Notes: generated by a model from the letters alone, not told the origin. DNA of 15,690 nt from Cylindrobasidium torrendii FP15055 ss-10 (GCA_000934385.1 KN880840.1:1-15690); one strand, 5' to 3'; shown: positions 1 through 8,619, numbered from the stretch's first letter. Made by a program: numbers and translations.

Positions 1-70
1 ATGACTCACGGGTCTCGGGGATCATGACTCGCGGGTCCCCGAGGCAAGTCAAGTCAAGTCAAGTACTTGA
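1..70. repeat. Cluster of short direct and inverted repeats at the break of DUF6535 copy 1
   Basis: Two imperfect direct copies of a GC-rich unit starting ATGACTC(A/G)CGGGT lie at 1-20 and 24-43. CTCGGGGA at 14-21 and TCCCCGAG at 36-43 form an 8-bp inverted repeat with a 14-nt loop. A pentamer AAGTC is repeated in tandem from 46 to 60, and a 12-bp palindrome TCAAGTACTTGA occupies 59-70. Homology of the neighbouring gene to its paralogues ends just to the right, at about 85-93. This arrangement resembles the end of a small DNA transposon or an insertion scar. No partner end is visible because the window begins here, so that identity is inference. Confidence 0.5.
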
Positions 71-93
71 GCGGACATGACTTGTGTGAAACT

Positions 94-1730
94 TTACTGG
101 ACGATGGATTTGACAGAGCGATGGGATGTTGCGTTGAATAGCCATGTAAGAGAGGACAGGATGCTTGCGTTTCCGCGAGTATCAAGCGCACCCCGACGTT
201 CCAGATCGCGCAGACTGCGCGGAATAGGATCGACTTGCTTCTTGGAGTTGTCAAACACTGGCACATCAAACAAATACTCGAACAAATACTCGTCTTGAGA
301 TTGTTTTGAGACGCGCTGCATACGGCGCCGCAACAAGCCAAGGAAAGATCGTAAATACGCGCCCAGAGATTGTGCACGTTCACACAAAAAGCCGGGAAGT
401 CGTAACGAACGTTGCCACAATCGAACAGCTGTGCGCTGTCGACCTTTCCACAAGTCGACAAGAGTCTCCCGCGCGCGCTTCCACAAAGTAGGCAACCGGT
501 GTCGTATGTCCTGCCACAAGAGCGGGATGTATATCGTGGCATGATAGAGTACATCCGAGAATGGCGTTCGGAAAGGACACTCGAGATATCGCAGAGGAAG
601 GAAAATTGTTGCCAGGTAGAGGCCAAGAAGTATGCTGCTAAGAATTCCGACAGCAATGGCGATAGCAGTGTGCAGAGGAGCCAAGAATATAACGAGGCCA
701 ACGAGGAAGATGATGAGGGATAGGTGAAGCGGGATAGGGAGTAGTCCGATTATCGCTGTGAAATACCATTTCTCAAGCCCATCGTAGCGAAACTGCCGAA
801 TAAAACAACGCTCCCGCGACGAGCCGGTGATGGGAAGGATGTACTGTCGGGTCCACTGCTTTGCTAGCACCGCAAAGATCGCCGTCGAAAGGCTGAGCGT
901 CAAGCTCACAAACCATAGGCCATTGACCCAGACAATCGAATTGGAAACTGCGCTCGACGCTACACTCGCCAATGGGCGCACGTCTTCGACCGGCGTTTGG
1001 CTTCCCACGGCGCGGATGAGTTGCGCGATTTCGAGAAGCGCGCCTGCCGACTGAGCTGCGGCGTCGGGCGATAATGACTGCGACGTCTGCGCCACGAAAG
1101 TCGTGAGAACGGCCGAAAACAGACCAGCCTATCAGCCCAACATCAGATGCGGTAGGGATAGAAAGAATAAGATGAGCGTACAAAAACTAGCAGCAGCTCG
1201 AGACTTTCGCTAGCCTGAATGACAATATCCTGGTCAAAGGTGCGCGCCTCCTCGAGGTAGATACGCCAGACTCGCGCTTCGTCGTCCATATCATGGCCAA
1301 TTGGATCTTTAGGATACTCGGTCTCGTCCTCGTACTTGTCTGAAACGTATTAGCTCTGCAGAACTATTCGACACGACAAGGACGCACCTTTTCGCGCCTG
1401 ATACTGCGGCCGTTCAGAGCCACGGTGCTGACCGCCGCCGTCCTTGAAGCGACTCATGCCAAAGACCTTTGGGGGAATAATCGTGTCCCTCATTGGATCA
1501 TCGGGCTCTAGATGTGCTGCCTGGGATGGCGAACGAGGCTTGTCTGCGGTCCCATTTCGTGCCCCACTTGCAGGTTGAGGCCGAGCGGAATCGTCTGCTT
1601 CCAACGCCTCCAATGCCTCTCGGACGTGCTTGAGTTTCTTTAAAATGGCGGGAATGTCGCGCAATGAGTCTTGTTGCTGCACGGGAGCCTCCATCGTCGT
1701 ATTCGGTGGGCCGGGATCTGGAGTCGACAT
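94..1730 (-). CDS. DUF6535 membrane protein, copy 1, C-terminally truncated (probable pseudogene)
   Basis: Exons by hand splicing are 1730-1388, 1339-1182 and 1128-94, giving 511 codons; introns are 1387-1340 (48 nt, GTGCGT donor) and 1181-1129 (53 nt, GTACGC donor). The start is the MST methionine shared with both paralogues. Residues about 12-50 are a charged helix-forming block (QQQDSLRDIPAIL, HVREALEALEADD). The DUF6535 core follows: helix 1 spans the exon 2/3 junction (SLELLLVF-AGLFSAV), helix 2 contains IVWVNGLWFVSL and ends at AKQWTRQY, and helices 3 and 4 cover GLLPIPLHLSL to about LATIFLPL, followed by ECPFRTP. Function is unknown for the family. The frame ends at TAA right after SHRSVKSIVQ, where both paralogues continue for more than 500 residues. 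Only about two codons of homology (SF) remain beyond the stop. A membrane-only protein could still be made, but decay is more likely. The family call is firm; functionality is not. Confidence 0.8.
260..295. repeat. 12-bp in-frame tandem duplication in copy 1
   Basis: ACAAATACTCG occurs at 270-280 and again at 282-292 with a 12-bp period. On the coding minus strand this doubles the tetrapeptide EYLF inside the linker between the membrane part and the conserved RSLRDLER segment. Copies 2 and 3 do not have it, so it is a copy-specific slippage product that keeps the frame. Confidence 0.7.
1583..1701 (-). repeat. N-terminal block near-identical to copy 3
   Basis: This part of exon 1 matches 14693-14811 in copy 3. 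The first 57 bases (1583-1639) and the last 45 bases (1657-1701) are identical between copies, with a diverged 17-bp stretch between them. It encodes residues about 10-50, including MEAPVQQQDSLR, HVREALEALEADD and nearby residues. Other exons of the same two genes differ at many silent sites. Copy 2 lacks the block altogether. Confidence 0.75.
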
Positions 1731-1757
1731 GATGGGAAGAGGCAAGGAAAGTGAAAT
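1731..1757 (-). promoter_or_regulatory. Pyrimidine-rich leader before the copy 1 start
   Basis: Read on the minus strand, the bases just before the ATG are CTTTCCTTGCCTCTTCCC followed by ATC. The same CT-rich tract precedes the start in copy 2 (6820-6845) and copy 3 (14841-14866). CT-rich tracts near the transcription start are common in fungal promoters, so this is read as conserved leader rather than coding sequence. The reading frame is nevertheless open upstream, to an ATG at 1808. Confidence 0.45.
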
Positions 1758-1940
1758 GAAGTGCTGCGATGAGGACATCGACGACCTCCAGGTTGCAAAC
1801 CTGTGCACACATGTTCGACTGCAGTGTTCAAGACAGCTGTCAAGGCTCTATTCTGTGTAGGCGCTTATCGTGAAAGGGCTTCGCGGGCAGTGTGTGAATT
1901 GGGGAGACAGAGACTGGGGGATGGATTTCGCCCGGTCAGT

Positions 1941-1950
1941 CATATATAAA
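1941..1950 (-). promoter_or_regulatory. Possible TATA box of DUF6535 copy 1
   Basis: The minus strand reads TTTATATATG, about 210 bp upstream of the chosen start. It lies beside a short element, GATGGATTTCGCCC (plus-strand reading, 1920-1933), that recurs upstream of copy 2 at 6994-7007. The equivalent site in copy 3, near 15055-15068, is degenerate (CAGTCATACAAAC). A TATA role is inference. Confidence 0.35.
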
Positions 1951-2413
1951 CCAATACTTATGATGAGTTGGACACCACAGGTTCGAGGAGTCACAAACGC
2001 GCTGAGAGCCCTGCGACGCTGTGCATTCGTTGCGATCCACTGAACGGCTGTTCTCACTGGGCGCTGGTTTAGTGTGAGCACAGAAGCATCCACTCGGAAA
2101 TGAACGACACACCAACTCATTTGTACATACCTAAAGCGCATATGGAAGTTCCCATTGTGATTCCATACTATGCGACTGCTTCCAAACCAATGGTCGCGGC
2201 CTCACATCCTCACGCGTCTTGCGCGGCGTCTCTCCCAGTCACTCGAAGGGAAAAGAAGAATGAAAAATGATATACATTCGATGGCTAGTGACTGTCTCGC
2301 AGGGGTGGGATGTAAAGAAGAGAAAAATAATAAGAAAAAGGCATTCAGAGCGCGAATTCGAGTCCTCCAGCATGTGCCAAAAAAGCATACTCGGACTGCA
2401 TACTCTTCTCTTC

Positions 2414-2429
2414 GATAGCTTCAGCTATC
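2414..2429. other. Perfect 7-bp inverted repeat (hairpin)
   Basis: GATAGCT at 2414-2420 and AGCTATC at 2423-2429 are separated by TC. Copy 3's matching flank has lost the symmetry, so it is not obviously conserved. It could be a small regulatory palindrome or chance. Confidence 0.3.
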
Positions 2430-2501
2430 AAGTTTCGTCCTGAGGTTCGGGGTCCTAGGGAAGGAAGGCGAGAATACGTTGAGCGTTTCGAAGAGGATTA
2501 C

Positions 2502-3264
2502 ATGCGGCAGACCGGCCCGATGTCGATCAACTCCTTCTCTCCAAGTTGCCACCATCACCGACAGAGTCGCCGTGCGGAATCCGAAGGCGCTACTAGCCGG
2601 AAGATATCAACTCGAATCTGGCCATGGACTACCGTTCAATGTCTGCAATAGCGCGTGTCCTGCAGCGTCGTCCTGTCCCATGAAAGAGACCGCCTACAAG
2701 ACAGATCGAGGATTTTGGGTGCTACTGACGGAGGCTTGTTCGCAGCTGCAGGAATATTCGCCTGGTTTTCGGGGCCGGCAAATGCGATAATAGGTGAATC
2801 ATCGAGAAAGGCAAATGCCTCCATACTGACCTTCTTGCAGCTGAAGCTGTCATACGGTCTTGATTTCCGATATACGAACTGCGCCCTATGACCTTGCACT
2901 TGGTCTTGCCATTATTCTTGATCCGTGCTGTCAGAATTCTCGAGGTGATACGTATAATCGGAGTACGCGATGCGGGATCATTTATGTGCGTAGCAGAGTC
3001 GGCTTACTACGTCCGGCATTCACATATTTCCAGCTGCAGACTCTGTTCTACGTCGTCTACGCCCTAATCCATGCACTCGCCGCACACCTTCACCGCCGCA
3101 TTGCCCGCCATCACGAGCACAAATCTCCACACATCGTGTCCCTCGAACCACCCATCCTCAAACTGCACATCTTCGCACGCAAACCATCCAGAGAAACGCA
3201 GACAACTTCCCTCGCCTGTCGCACTGGAACTGGCGCCATTTTGCAGGCGGGATCTGCAGTCTGA
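2502..3264 (+). other. Unrecognised plus-strand coding-like region with intron signals
   Basis: An ATG at 2502-2504 lies in a segment conserved at 15638 in the copy 3 flank, divergent to the DUF6535 gene. Two intron-like stretches follow. About 2796-2844 starts GTGAATC and ends with CTGAC then CTTCTTGCAG. About 2944-3031 starts GTGATACG and ends TATTTCCAG. Joining across the second puts the hydrophobic segment MTLHLVLPLFLIRAVRILE next to LQTLFYVVYALIHALAAHL, a pair of membrane-helix-like stretches followed by a basic HRRIARHHEHK patch. The frame then runs to a stop at 3262-3264. I could not assemble one continuous protein and recognise no family. It may be the remnant of a small membrane protein or of an enzyme with an N-terminal anchor. 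Confidence 0.25.
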
Positions 3265-3649
3265 CCAGGCCTCGCTATCCATCCCTCACGAGCGACACCT
3301 CTTCTCTATTCTCTCGGACGCCCTCCCTCCCAAAGACTCATCGACGTCGCCCACCCATCCGCACCACGCCCACTCGAGGTCTTGGACGCAACTGAAAGCG
3401 CAGACATAAATGTCCCGCGGCAAAACATCCACTAATTCGCAGATGCTCCGAGGATGCTCCAATGGTGAAGGGGCCGCGACTGTCGCTCAGTGCCGCCTTC
3501 TGTGGATGGCAAAAACATAGCGTGCAGCTTGCTTTGGTCTCCAAGCAAGCTTCTGCTGCTCTCGGGAAGAGCAGCGCGTGTTCGATGAGCGGGGTGCCAA
3601 GTTGCCTGTCAATGCCATATGCCTCCCCTTGCAATTACTCGTGCCGATT
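3265..3649. other. Intergenic stretch without a recognisable gene
   Basis: The plus strand is rich in C and A around 3290-3400. Several short overlapping open frames are present, none with a recognisable motif or convincing splice signals. I see nothing else here. Confidence 0.4.
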
Positions 3650-3753
3650 CGAAAATCTGGTTGTAATCATCGTGCATACGCCCAACAGTTATGTATACAT
3701 ATCCTGAATACTCAGCATGCACACCGATGGTACCCAAGCCCATCACAATACTG
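3650..3753. repeat. 3' flank of copy 2 shared with copy 3 (11397-11542)
   Basis: On the plus strand, ATCTGGTTGTAATCAT at 3655-3670 matches ATCTGGTCGTAATCAT at 11404-11419. The similarity continues towards the genes, for example TATTGTGA and CATCGGT elements on the minus strand. It lies beyond both assigned stop codons, so it is duplicated 3' untranslated or downstream DNA. Translated on the minus strand the two copies read YVYITVG....DDYNQ and YVFIIVG....NDYDQ, so a short further exon cannot be excluded. Confidence 0.6.
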
Positions 3754-6700
3754 TTAGCCTGTAGCGACCTCACTGTGGACGCCGTCAACTGCGATGTTTC
3801 CTCTCTCCTCATCCCTATCACCACCCCTACCGGCGCGAGGACTCCGAATACGCGCAAGAATGCTATGAAGCAGAGGCGTGCGCTCTTGGGCTTGTTCCTG
3901 CTCGTCGTGCTGCTCTTCAATTACACGTGCAGCTTGAGAAGGATCGTCCCCAGAAAGAGCCTTTGAAACCCACCGTAAATACCCAGCCGGCCATCAATCA
4001 TTCCGAACGTGTTGCTCACCTCAGTATTACGGCGTGGTCTCCAGAATTCAGACACAACACGATCAAGCTCTTCGTGATACCAGGCGCCTAGCTGTGGGCG
4101 CCACTGAGAGAGGACGGTAGCGTCCCAGGTGGTAGCATTGTAGTAGCCAGCTTGCTGAACTAGCCACGGGAAGCGCTCCTCGTCGAGAAACCAGTCCGCA
4201 CACCGTTTTCTCGCCGCTTCATCTTTCCATATCTTGGCAGCGCTACTGGAGGTCGACCGCGCAACACCTTGGGCAAATGCATCGACAAAGAACCTGATGT
4301 CGCCTTCCTGCCGTGAAGTGGTCGCTTCTGGGCTGGCAGAAATGAAAAGCTCGTACGCCTCCGGGACGTCTCCAGATATTGCAAACCGTACAATCTCGTC
4401 AAATCGGTCGCGGCGCGCCGCTATACGAAGAAGAAGCGAAGTGGGTGGAGTTACAGGTCGCGTGTAATAGTCTGCAATGTGGTCGTATGTTGCAAGCATC
4501 TCATTGAGTGCGCCAGTGAAGGACGGGTATGGTAGTAAGCCCTCGTGAGGGCCTTGAGTATCGATGACTGACTCGAGAGTTTTGTGTATTGCCACGCAGA
4601 CGGCGCTATCCTCGACATAGCTTGTACCCCCATTGACGAAAGCCTTGATGATCTTCCAAAGCCCTTCAAGATGTCCCCCGTCGAGCTTGGACGTGGAGTC
4701 AGTGTTGAGAGTAATCACGAAGAATTGGTTCATGTCGAGTAAAAATCGTATACGGGGTCGAAGTTGGTTGTCGTCATCATCGGTATAGATCCATCGCTGC
4801 TCTGTACCGCTATGAAGGAGGTCGAAAAGGACTCCTGCACGAGCAAGGAAATCTTTAAGAGGGATGGCAGTCAAAGGGGACACTGCCGTGCTTTTGGGAT
4901 CGAGTAAAGTGTCGGAGATAACCTCCCAGGCGCCACTTGTGTCCAAGGAATCCTTCACTTGATTGTAGACGTCGCTGTACAACTGTAAAGCAGCATTCGT
5001 GCCTTGCAAGAATGTAGAAACTCCGTTATCCAGATTGCCAGCAACACAGAGCTGCTGCCATGCACGAATCGGGAGGGAAAGTGGCCCAGCTGCATCCCTG
5101 AACGCCTGTTTGAGACAGCCTCTCAGCTCGACCCGCTGTTCTTGCATACGAACTCGTACGTTCGCCACAAGACATAATATGGCATCATCGACTCTGTCCG
5201 TCTCGAATTTGTCGCGTGAACTTGCAGTAGCCCCAGTCTTCATCATGGCATATGTCCGTAGCATTCGAAGATTAACGTCAATTTCAGCTTGCGTCAAATG
5301 GATCTTGATATCCTCCGCTGTTGGCTGGTAGTCCTTGTCGTCGAAGAAGCGCTGTTTGATATCTGTGCGCTCCTTTTCCGAAAGAGTAAAGGGCAATGCG
5401 CCAAGCGATTGGTGTATGATGTGTTTGACAGAGCGATGGGATGTTGTATCGAAAAGCCATTGGAGAGAGGACAAGATGTTCTTCCTGCCCTTTGCACTAT
5501 CGACCACAACACTGTTGCTGTCGCAGATTGTAATTTGACGCTCTAGATCGCGCAGGCTACGCGGAATGGAGTTGAGTGACTGCGTGGCGTCACTATTTGC
5601 TCCTGCAACCTCTTCCTGCTGAATCATGCGCCGCATGCAGCTCCGAATCACTGCGAGCAAGGATTTGAAATGTTTCTCCAAGTAACCAAAGATAGGTCGC
5701 GTTTGTTGCCACAAGCGGGGCAACAGATCTTGAGTGAATTGTTGTAAGAGAGGCAGCTGGCGTTGAGTGTGTTTCCACAAAATCGCAATGTGTATTGTAG
5801 CATGATAGAGCACATCCGAGAATGGTGTTCGGAAAGGACACTCGACATACCGCAGCGGAAGAAAAATTGTTGCGAGATAGAGGCCAACAAGTATGAAGGT
5901 AAGGACCCCCACAGCAGCTCCAATGCCAACATGCAAAGGAATAAGGAAGACGACGAGGCCGATCAGAAAGAGTATAAGCGACAGGTGAAGTGGTATGGGC
6001 AACAATCCGATTATCGCTGTGAAGTGCCATTTTTCGAGTCCTCTGTAGCGGAACTGGCGAATGTAACATCGTTCGCGCGATGACCCAGAGATGGGGAGGA
6101 TATATTGTCGAGTCCACTGCTTGGCCAGCACCGCGAATATCGCCGTTGCAAGGCTGAGAGACAGGCTCACGAACCATAGGCCGTTGACCCAAACGATGGA
6201 GTTCGAGGTAGCGCCCGACGATTCACTCGCGGATGGGCGCACATCTTCGACCGATCTCTGGCTTCCAATAGCGCGAACCAGTTGAGTAAGTTCCAGAAGT
6301 GCGCCTGCAGACTGGGCTGCGGCATCCGGCGACAATGACTGGGACGCCGTTTGTGCCACGAAGGTTGTGAGACCAGCGGAAAACAGACCGGCCTATGTAG
6401 GAGCCCAATATTAGATGGCGGTCAACGAAGGAGAGAAGATAGAAGCTCACGAATACTAGCAAGAGTTCGAGGCTTTCGCTAGCTTGAATGACTATATCTC
6501 GATCAAAGCGGCGCGCTTCCTCGAGATACACATGCCAGACCCGCGCTTCGTCATCCAGCTCATGATGATGCGGGTCTGCAGGATATTTGGTCTCGTCTTC
6601 GTATTTATCTAGGACGCATTAGCCTTGGAAAGACAGGTTGTACAACAACACACCGGTATGCGCCTGGTATTGCGGCCACTCGGCGTCATGCTCTATGCGA

Positions 6701-6819
6701 CTCAGTCCAAAGACTTTGGGGGGAACATTTGCATCTGTCGTTCGAGCGTCTGGCTGAGGTTGTAGTGGCTGGGAGGGAGCTCCAGTTTCCGTGCCCGGCG
6801 GGTTGGAAGCAGTCGACAT
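3754..6819 (-). CDS. DUF6535 domain membrane protein, copy 2
   Basis: Exons are 6819-6654, 6608-6451, 6392-4020 and 3960-3754, giving 967 residues; introns are 45, 58 and 59 nt with GTGTGT, GTGAGC and GTGAGC donors. Exon 1 is short: it lacks the charged helical block of copies 1 and 3 and is rich in P and Q. Exon 2 encodes DKYEDET, the YLEEARRFDRDIVIQASESL helix and the start of membrane helix 1. Exon 3 carries helix 2 (IVWVNGLWFVSL, AKQWTRQY near residues 199-205), helices 3 and 4, ECPFRTP, then a long helical, mostly soluble part with RSLRDLER, SHRSVKHII and DWFLDEERF. Intron 3 can be read through in frame, giving a false tail VSNTFGMIDG to LLKLHV. Splicing instead yields VIEEQHDE, which copy 3 shares, so the spliced form is preferred. 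An in-frame ATG at 6942 is the alternative start. Family function is unknown; a membrane location is inferred. Confidence 0.88.
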
Positions 6820-6845
6820 GGTAGTAAGAGGCAAGGAAGGCAAAG
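6820..6845 (-). promoter_or_regulatory. Pyrimidine-rich leader before the copy 2 start
   Basis: On the minus strand the sequence before the ATG reads GCCTTCCTTGCCTCTTAC and TACC. It aligns base for base with the CT-rich leaders of copies 1 and 3. The agreement breaks down about 30 bases upstream, which supports the MST methionine as start. Confidence 0.4.
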
Positions 6846-7270
6846 CGCCGCACTGAGTCGATACCGAATAACTCAATATCCTTAGTGCAATCGACGTCGT
6901 CACAGCGTGCGGGACATCAATCAAGATGGTATTGCCTTCCAACTTCGCGGGCGCTTAGCGGCTACTCTGCGTAATAAATAAATTGCCCTCGCCGATGGAT
7001 TCCGCCCAAATCACAAACGCAGGCATGGCTTCTTCTATTGTATAATGTTGTTACTGCGTTATCGCAAATGTAGTCAGCTCCGAGAGGCATGCTGTAACAT
7101 GTGATGTGTGTATTTTGCGTCACTGAGGTCGCAGATCGAGTCTGACGGTATTTGAAATGGATTTAATCGAAAATACAAGACACGAAACGTACCGTGCACT
7201 GTGACTAAGCCTTTTGCCTTCGTGCCACGTGGAATTTCCCATTGTCATTCCGTAAGCAATTGGACCCGAC
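6846..7270. promoter_or_regulatory. Upstream region of copy 2, no gene seen
   Basis: No gene is evident. Two short elements recur upstream of the other copies: GGGCGCTTA near 6949-6957 (also at about 14974-14982, and as AGGCGCTTA in copy 1) and GATGGATTCCGCCC at 6994-7007 (copy 1: GATGGATTTCGCCC at 1920-1933). These are candidate shared promoter elements of the family. Beyond about 7010 the similarity to the other copies is lost. Confidence 0.35.
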
Positions 7271-7738
7271 TCACATGCACCGATGAGTGCTAGCATTGAG
7301 ATCTGAGACCTGAGAACTGTTCAGCGATCTCGGTTGCGTCGCTAAAATGTCGCCCGATCCAAAAGCGCATTCCAAAAAACACATACGTATCAAGTATAAT
7401 ACGTGGGGGTGGAAATGCAAAGAGGCCGCCAATACGCCAGGTGAACCAACCCAGGAGAAGACCATAACCGAAACACAATTTACAAGCATTCGTCGTGGGC
7501 CGGAGAAAGTACAGTACAGAAGATCATTGATGATGGGCGATAGAGCCTTCCCAAACGTGGAAGAGGGCTCAAACGTGAATAAGTATGCATTTCGTTGGGA
7601 TGGGTCTACAAATGCGAGGGCTGATGCAATGACCACGCCGGTGCTGAGCCAAACTGGGTGCAAGCAATAAAAAAGAAAAGAAAGAAAAATAACACGCAAG
7701 GTAAGAATGTACAACGAGTCTCTAAGGTATGCGCGCAT
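7271..7738 (-). CDS. Unrecognised membrane-like ORF, possibly frameshifted
   Basis: An ATG-started frame of 155 codons opens with about 45 hydrophobic residues (LYILTLRVIFLSFLFYCL, then VWLSTGVVIASALAFV), i.e. one or two membrane helices, followed by FVDPSQRNAYLF. From about 7480 downwards a second frame looks more protein-like than the first (GLLLGWFTWRIGGLFAF, TYVFFGMRFWIGRHF), ending at 7290. The natural protein may therefore change frame near 7480-7500 through a frameshift or a missed intron. It lies upstream of copy 2 and on the same strand. I recognise no family, and the hydrophobicity could partly reflect T-rich DNA. Confidence 0.25.
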   Translation of the reverse strand: MRAYLRDSLYILTLRVIFLSFLFYCLHPVWLSTGVVIASALAFVDPSQRNAYLFTFEPSSTFGKALSPIINDLLYCTFSGPRRMLVNCVSVMVFSWVGSPGVLAASLHFHPHVLYLIRMCFLECAFGSGDILATQPRSLNSSQVSDLNASTHRCM

Positions 7739-7848
7739 GGTGTGGAGGATAAGGTAGTGCTACATGTCCAGTGGCGGTGGAAGGGGGCGCGTCTGGCTAA
7801 CCGCAGTGGAGAAGGCGCGCGCGCAGACGAACAATGAGACTTCCATCC

Positions 7849-8619
7849 TTAAGAAGTCGAGCGGCCGGTAGCGAAAGATCGTCCACATGCCACAGTAGCC
7901 ATAGCCAGCAGCAGCGAATGGCGCGCGACGCGAATCGCGCCACCGTCGGGGAAGGACGATGTCGGGAAATTGGGAGAGCGATGGCCCGTGGTCTGCTGAA
8001 GAACGTATCCGCCGATGCCTTGGGGCAGCATCGGGCCATACTCTGGCTGCGAGTACATCGCCGGCGAGCTGTAGGTGTTGTCCATCGGAGTAGGCGGGGC
8101 ATGATCTACTGCACCTAGCTCCTGTGCGCCAACAGCATGTTGAAAAGCGCCTGCTGGGCATGATAGTGGCCAAATGAGACCATTTATTTGTGGGGGTAGT
8201 TGTTCGGGATGCGAAATGAGAAGCAGGATAGGTTGAGCTGCGCGCAGCATAGAGTCCACATAGTCAAACGCCATTTGCATCCAGTCGTCGCACAAGTCGC
8301 GCATTGGTTTCTTGAGACAAGTTTGCGCAAGAAGCTCTTGAATGAGCAGCTTGTGGGCGCGACGCCAATGCACTAGAATGCCCATTAGGACTCAGACCAA
8401 CATAGTGACAACGTACATACCTTTGCGAGGAAATTGATCTCGGAGTTGAACGTTGAGGTCCAGGATATGTCGAACTACTTGAGAGGGTCGGTCAGTAGAT
8501 GGTGAAGATGGAATGCGCGACACTGACTTCGTTGCCGTAATGGGGGCATGGAACATGGGCTCCTGCGCGCTGGTCACGGAATTCATGATCCATGCACTAC
8601 TGAAGGACACAGCATGCAT
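7849..8619 (-). CDS. Unrecognised two-exon hypothetical protein, 240 residues
   Basis: Exon 8619-8421 starts at an ATG (MHAVSFSSAWIMNS) and joins exon 8372-7849 through a canonical 48-nt intron, 8420-8373, with donor GTATGT, branch-like CCTAAT and acceptor TTCTAG. The splice keeps the frame and gives 240 codons. The first exon is Ser/Pro/Thr-rich, then helical (VVRHILDLNVQLRDQFPRK). The second begins with a helical stretch (LLIQELLAQTCLKKPMRDL, DDWMQMAFDYVDSMLRAAQ) and ends in a Pro/Gln/Gly-rich tail (PPTPMDNTYSSPAMYSQP). That pattern is seen in fungal regulatory proteins, but I find no diagnostic motif. The tail may instead follow a neighbouring frame to 7760. Further exons probably lie upstream. 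Confidence 0.4.

Larger units (their letters stand above)
1826..2560. repeat. Duplicated 5' flank shared with copy 3 (14951-15690)
   Basis: Matching blocks occur in the same order and spacing: 1826-1866 with 14952-14982 (both contain GTTCAAGACA and GGCGCTTA); 2000-2120 with 15111-15230 (both contain GACGCTGTGCA, CACTGGGCGCTGG and CACCAACTCA); 2340-2383 with 15445-15493; and 2500-2560 with 15636-15690 (both contain ACATGCGGCAGA). Between blocks the two flanks differ by substitutions and small insertions. The duplicated unit is therefore larger than the gene and reaches into the neighbouring plus-strand region. The stretch itself contains no convincing gene. Confidence 0.75.

Noticed and set aside
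94..1095. Copy 1 exon 3 as a stand-alone protein starting at MAQTSQ
   Set aside because: The first codon is GTG, an internal valine. Splicing with two upstream exons gives a continuous protein that aligns with the paralogues.
2860..3264. Cytochrome P450 N-terminal anchor
   Set aside because: The pair of hydrophobic segments suggested a P450 anchor, but no later P450 motif (ExxR or the Cys heme loop) was seen, so the name was not used.
3921..4019. C-terminal tail VSNTFGMIDG to LLKLHV of copy 2
   Set aside because: It is the translated intron 3 plus a wrong frame. The spliced exon matches copy 3 instead.
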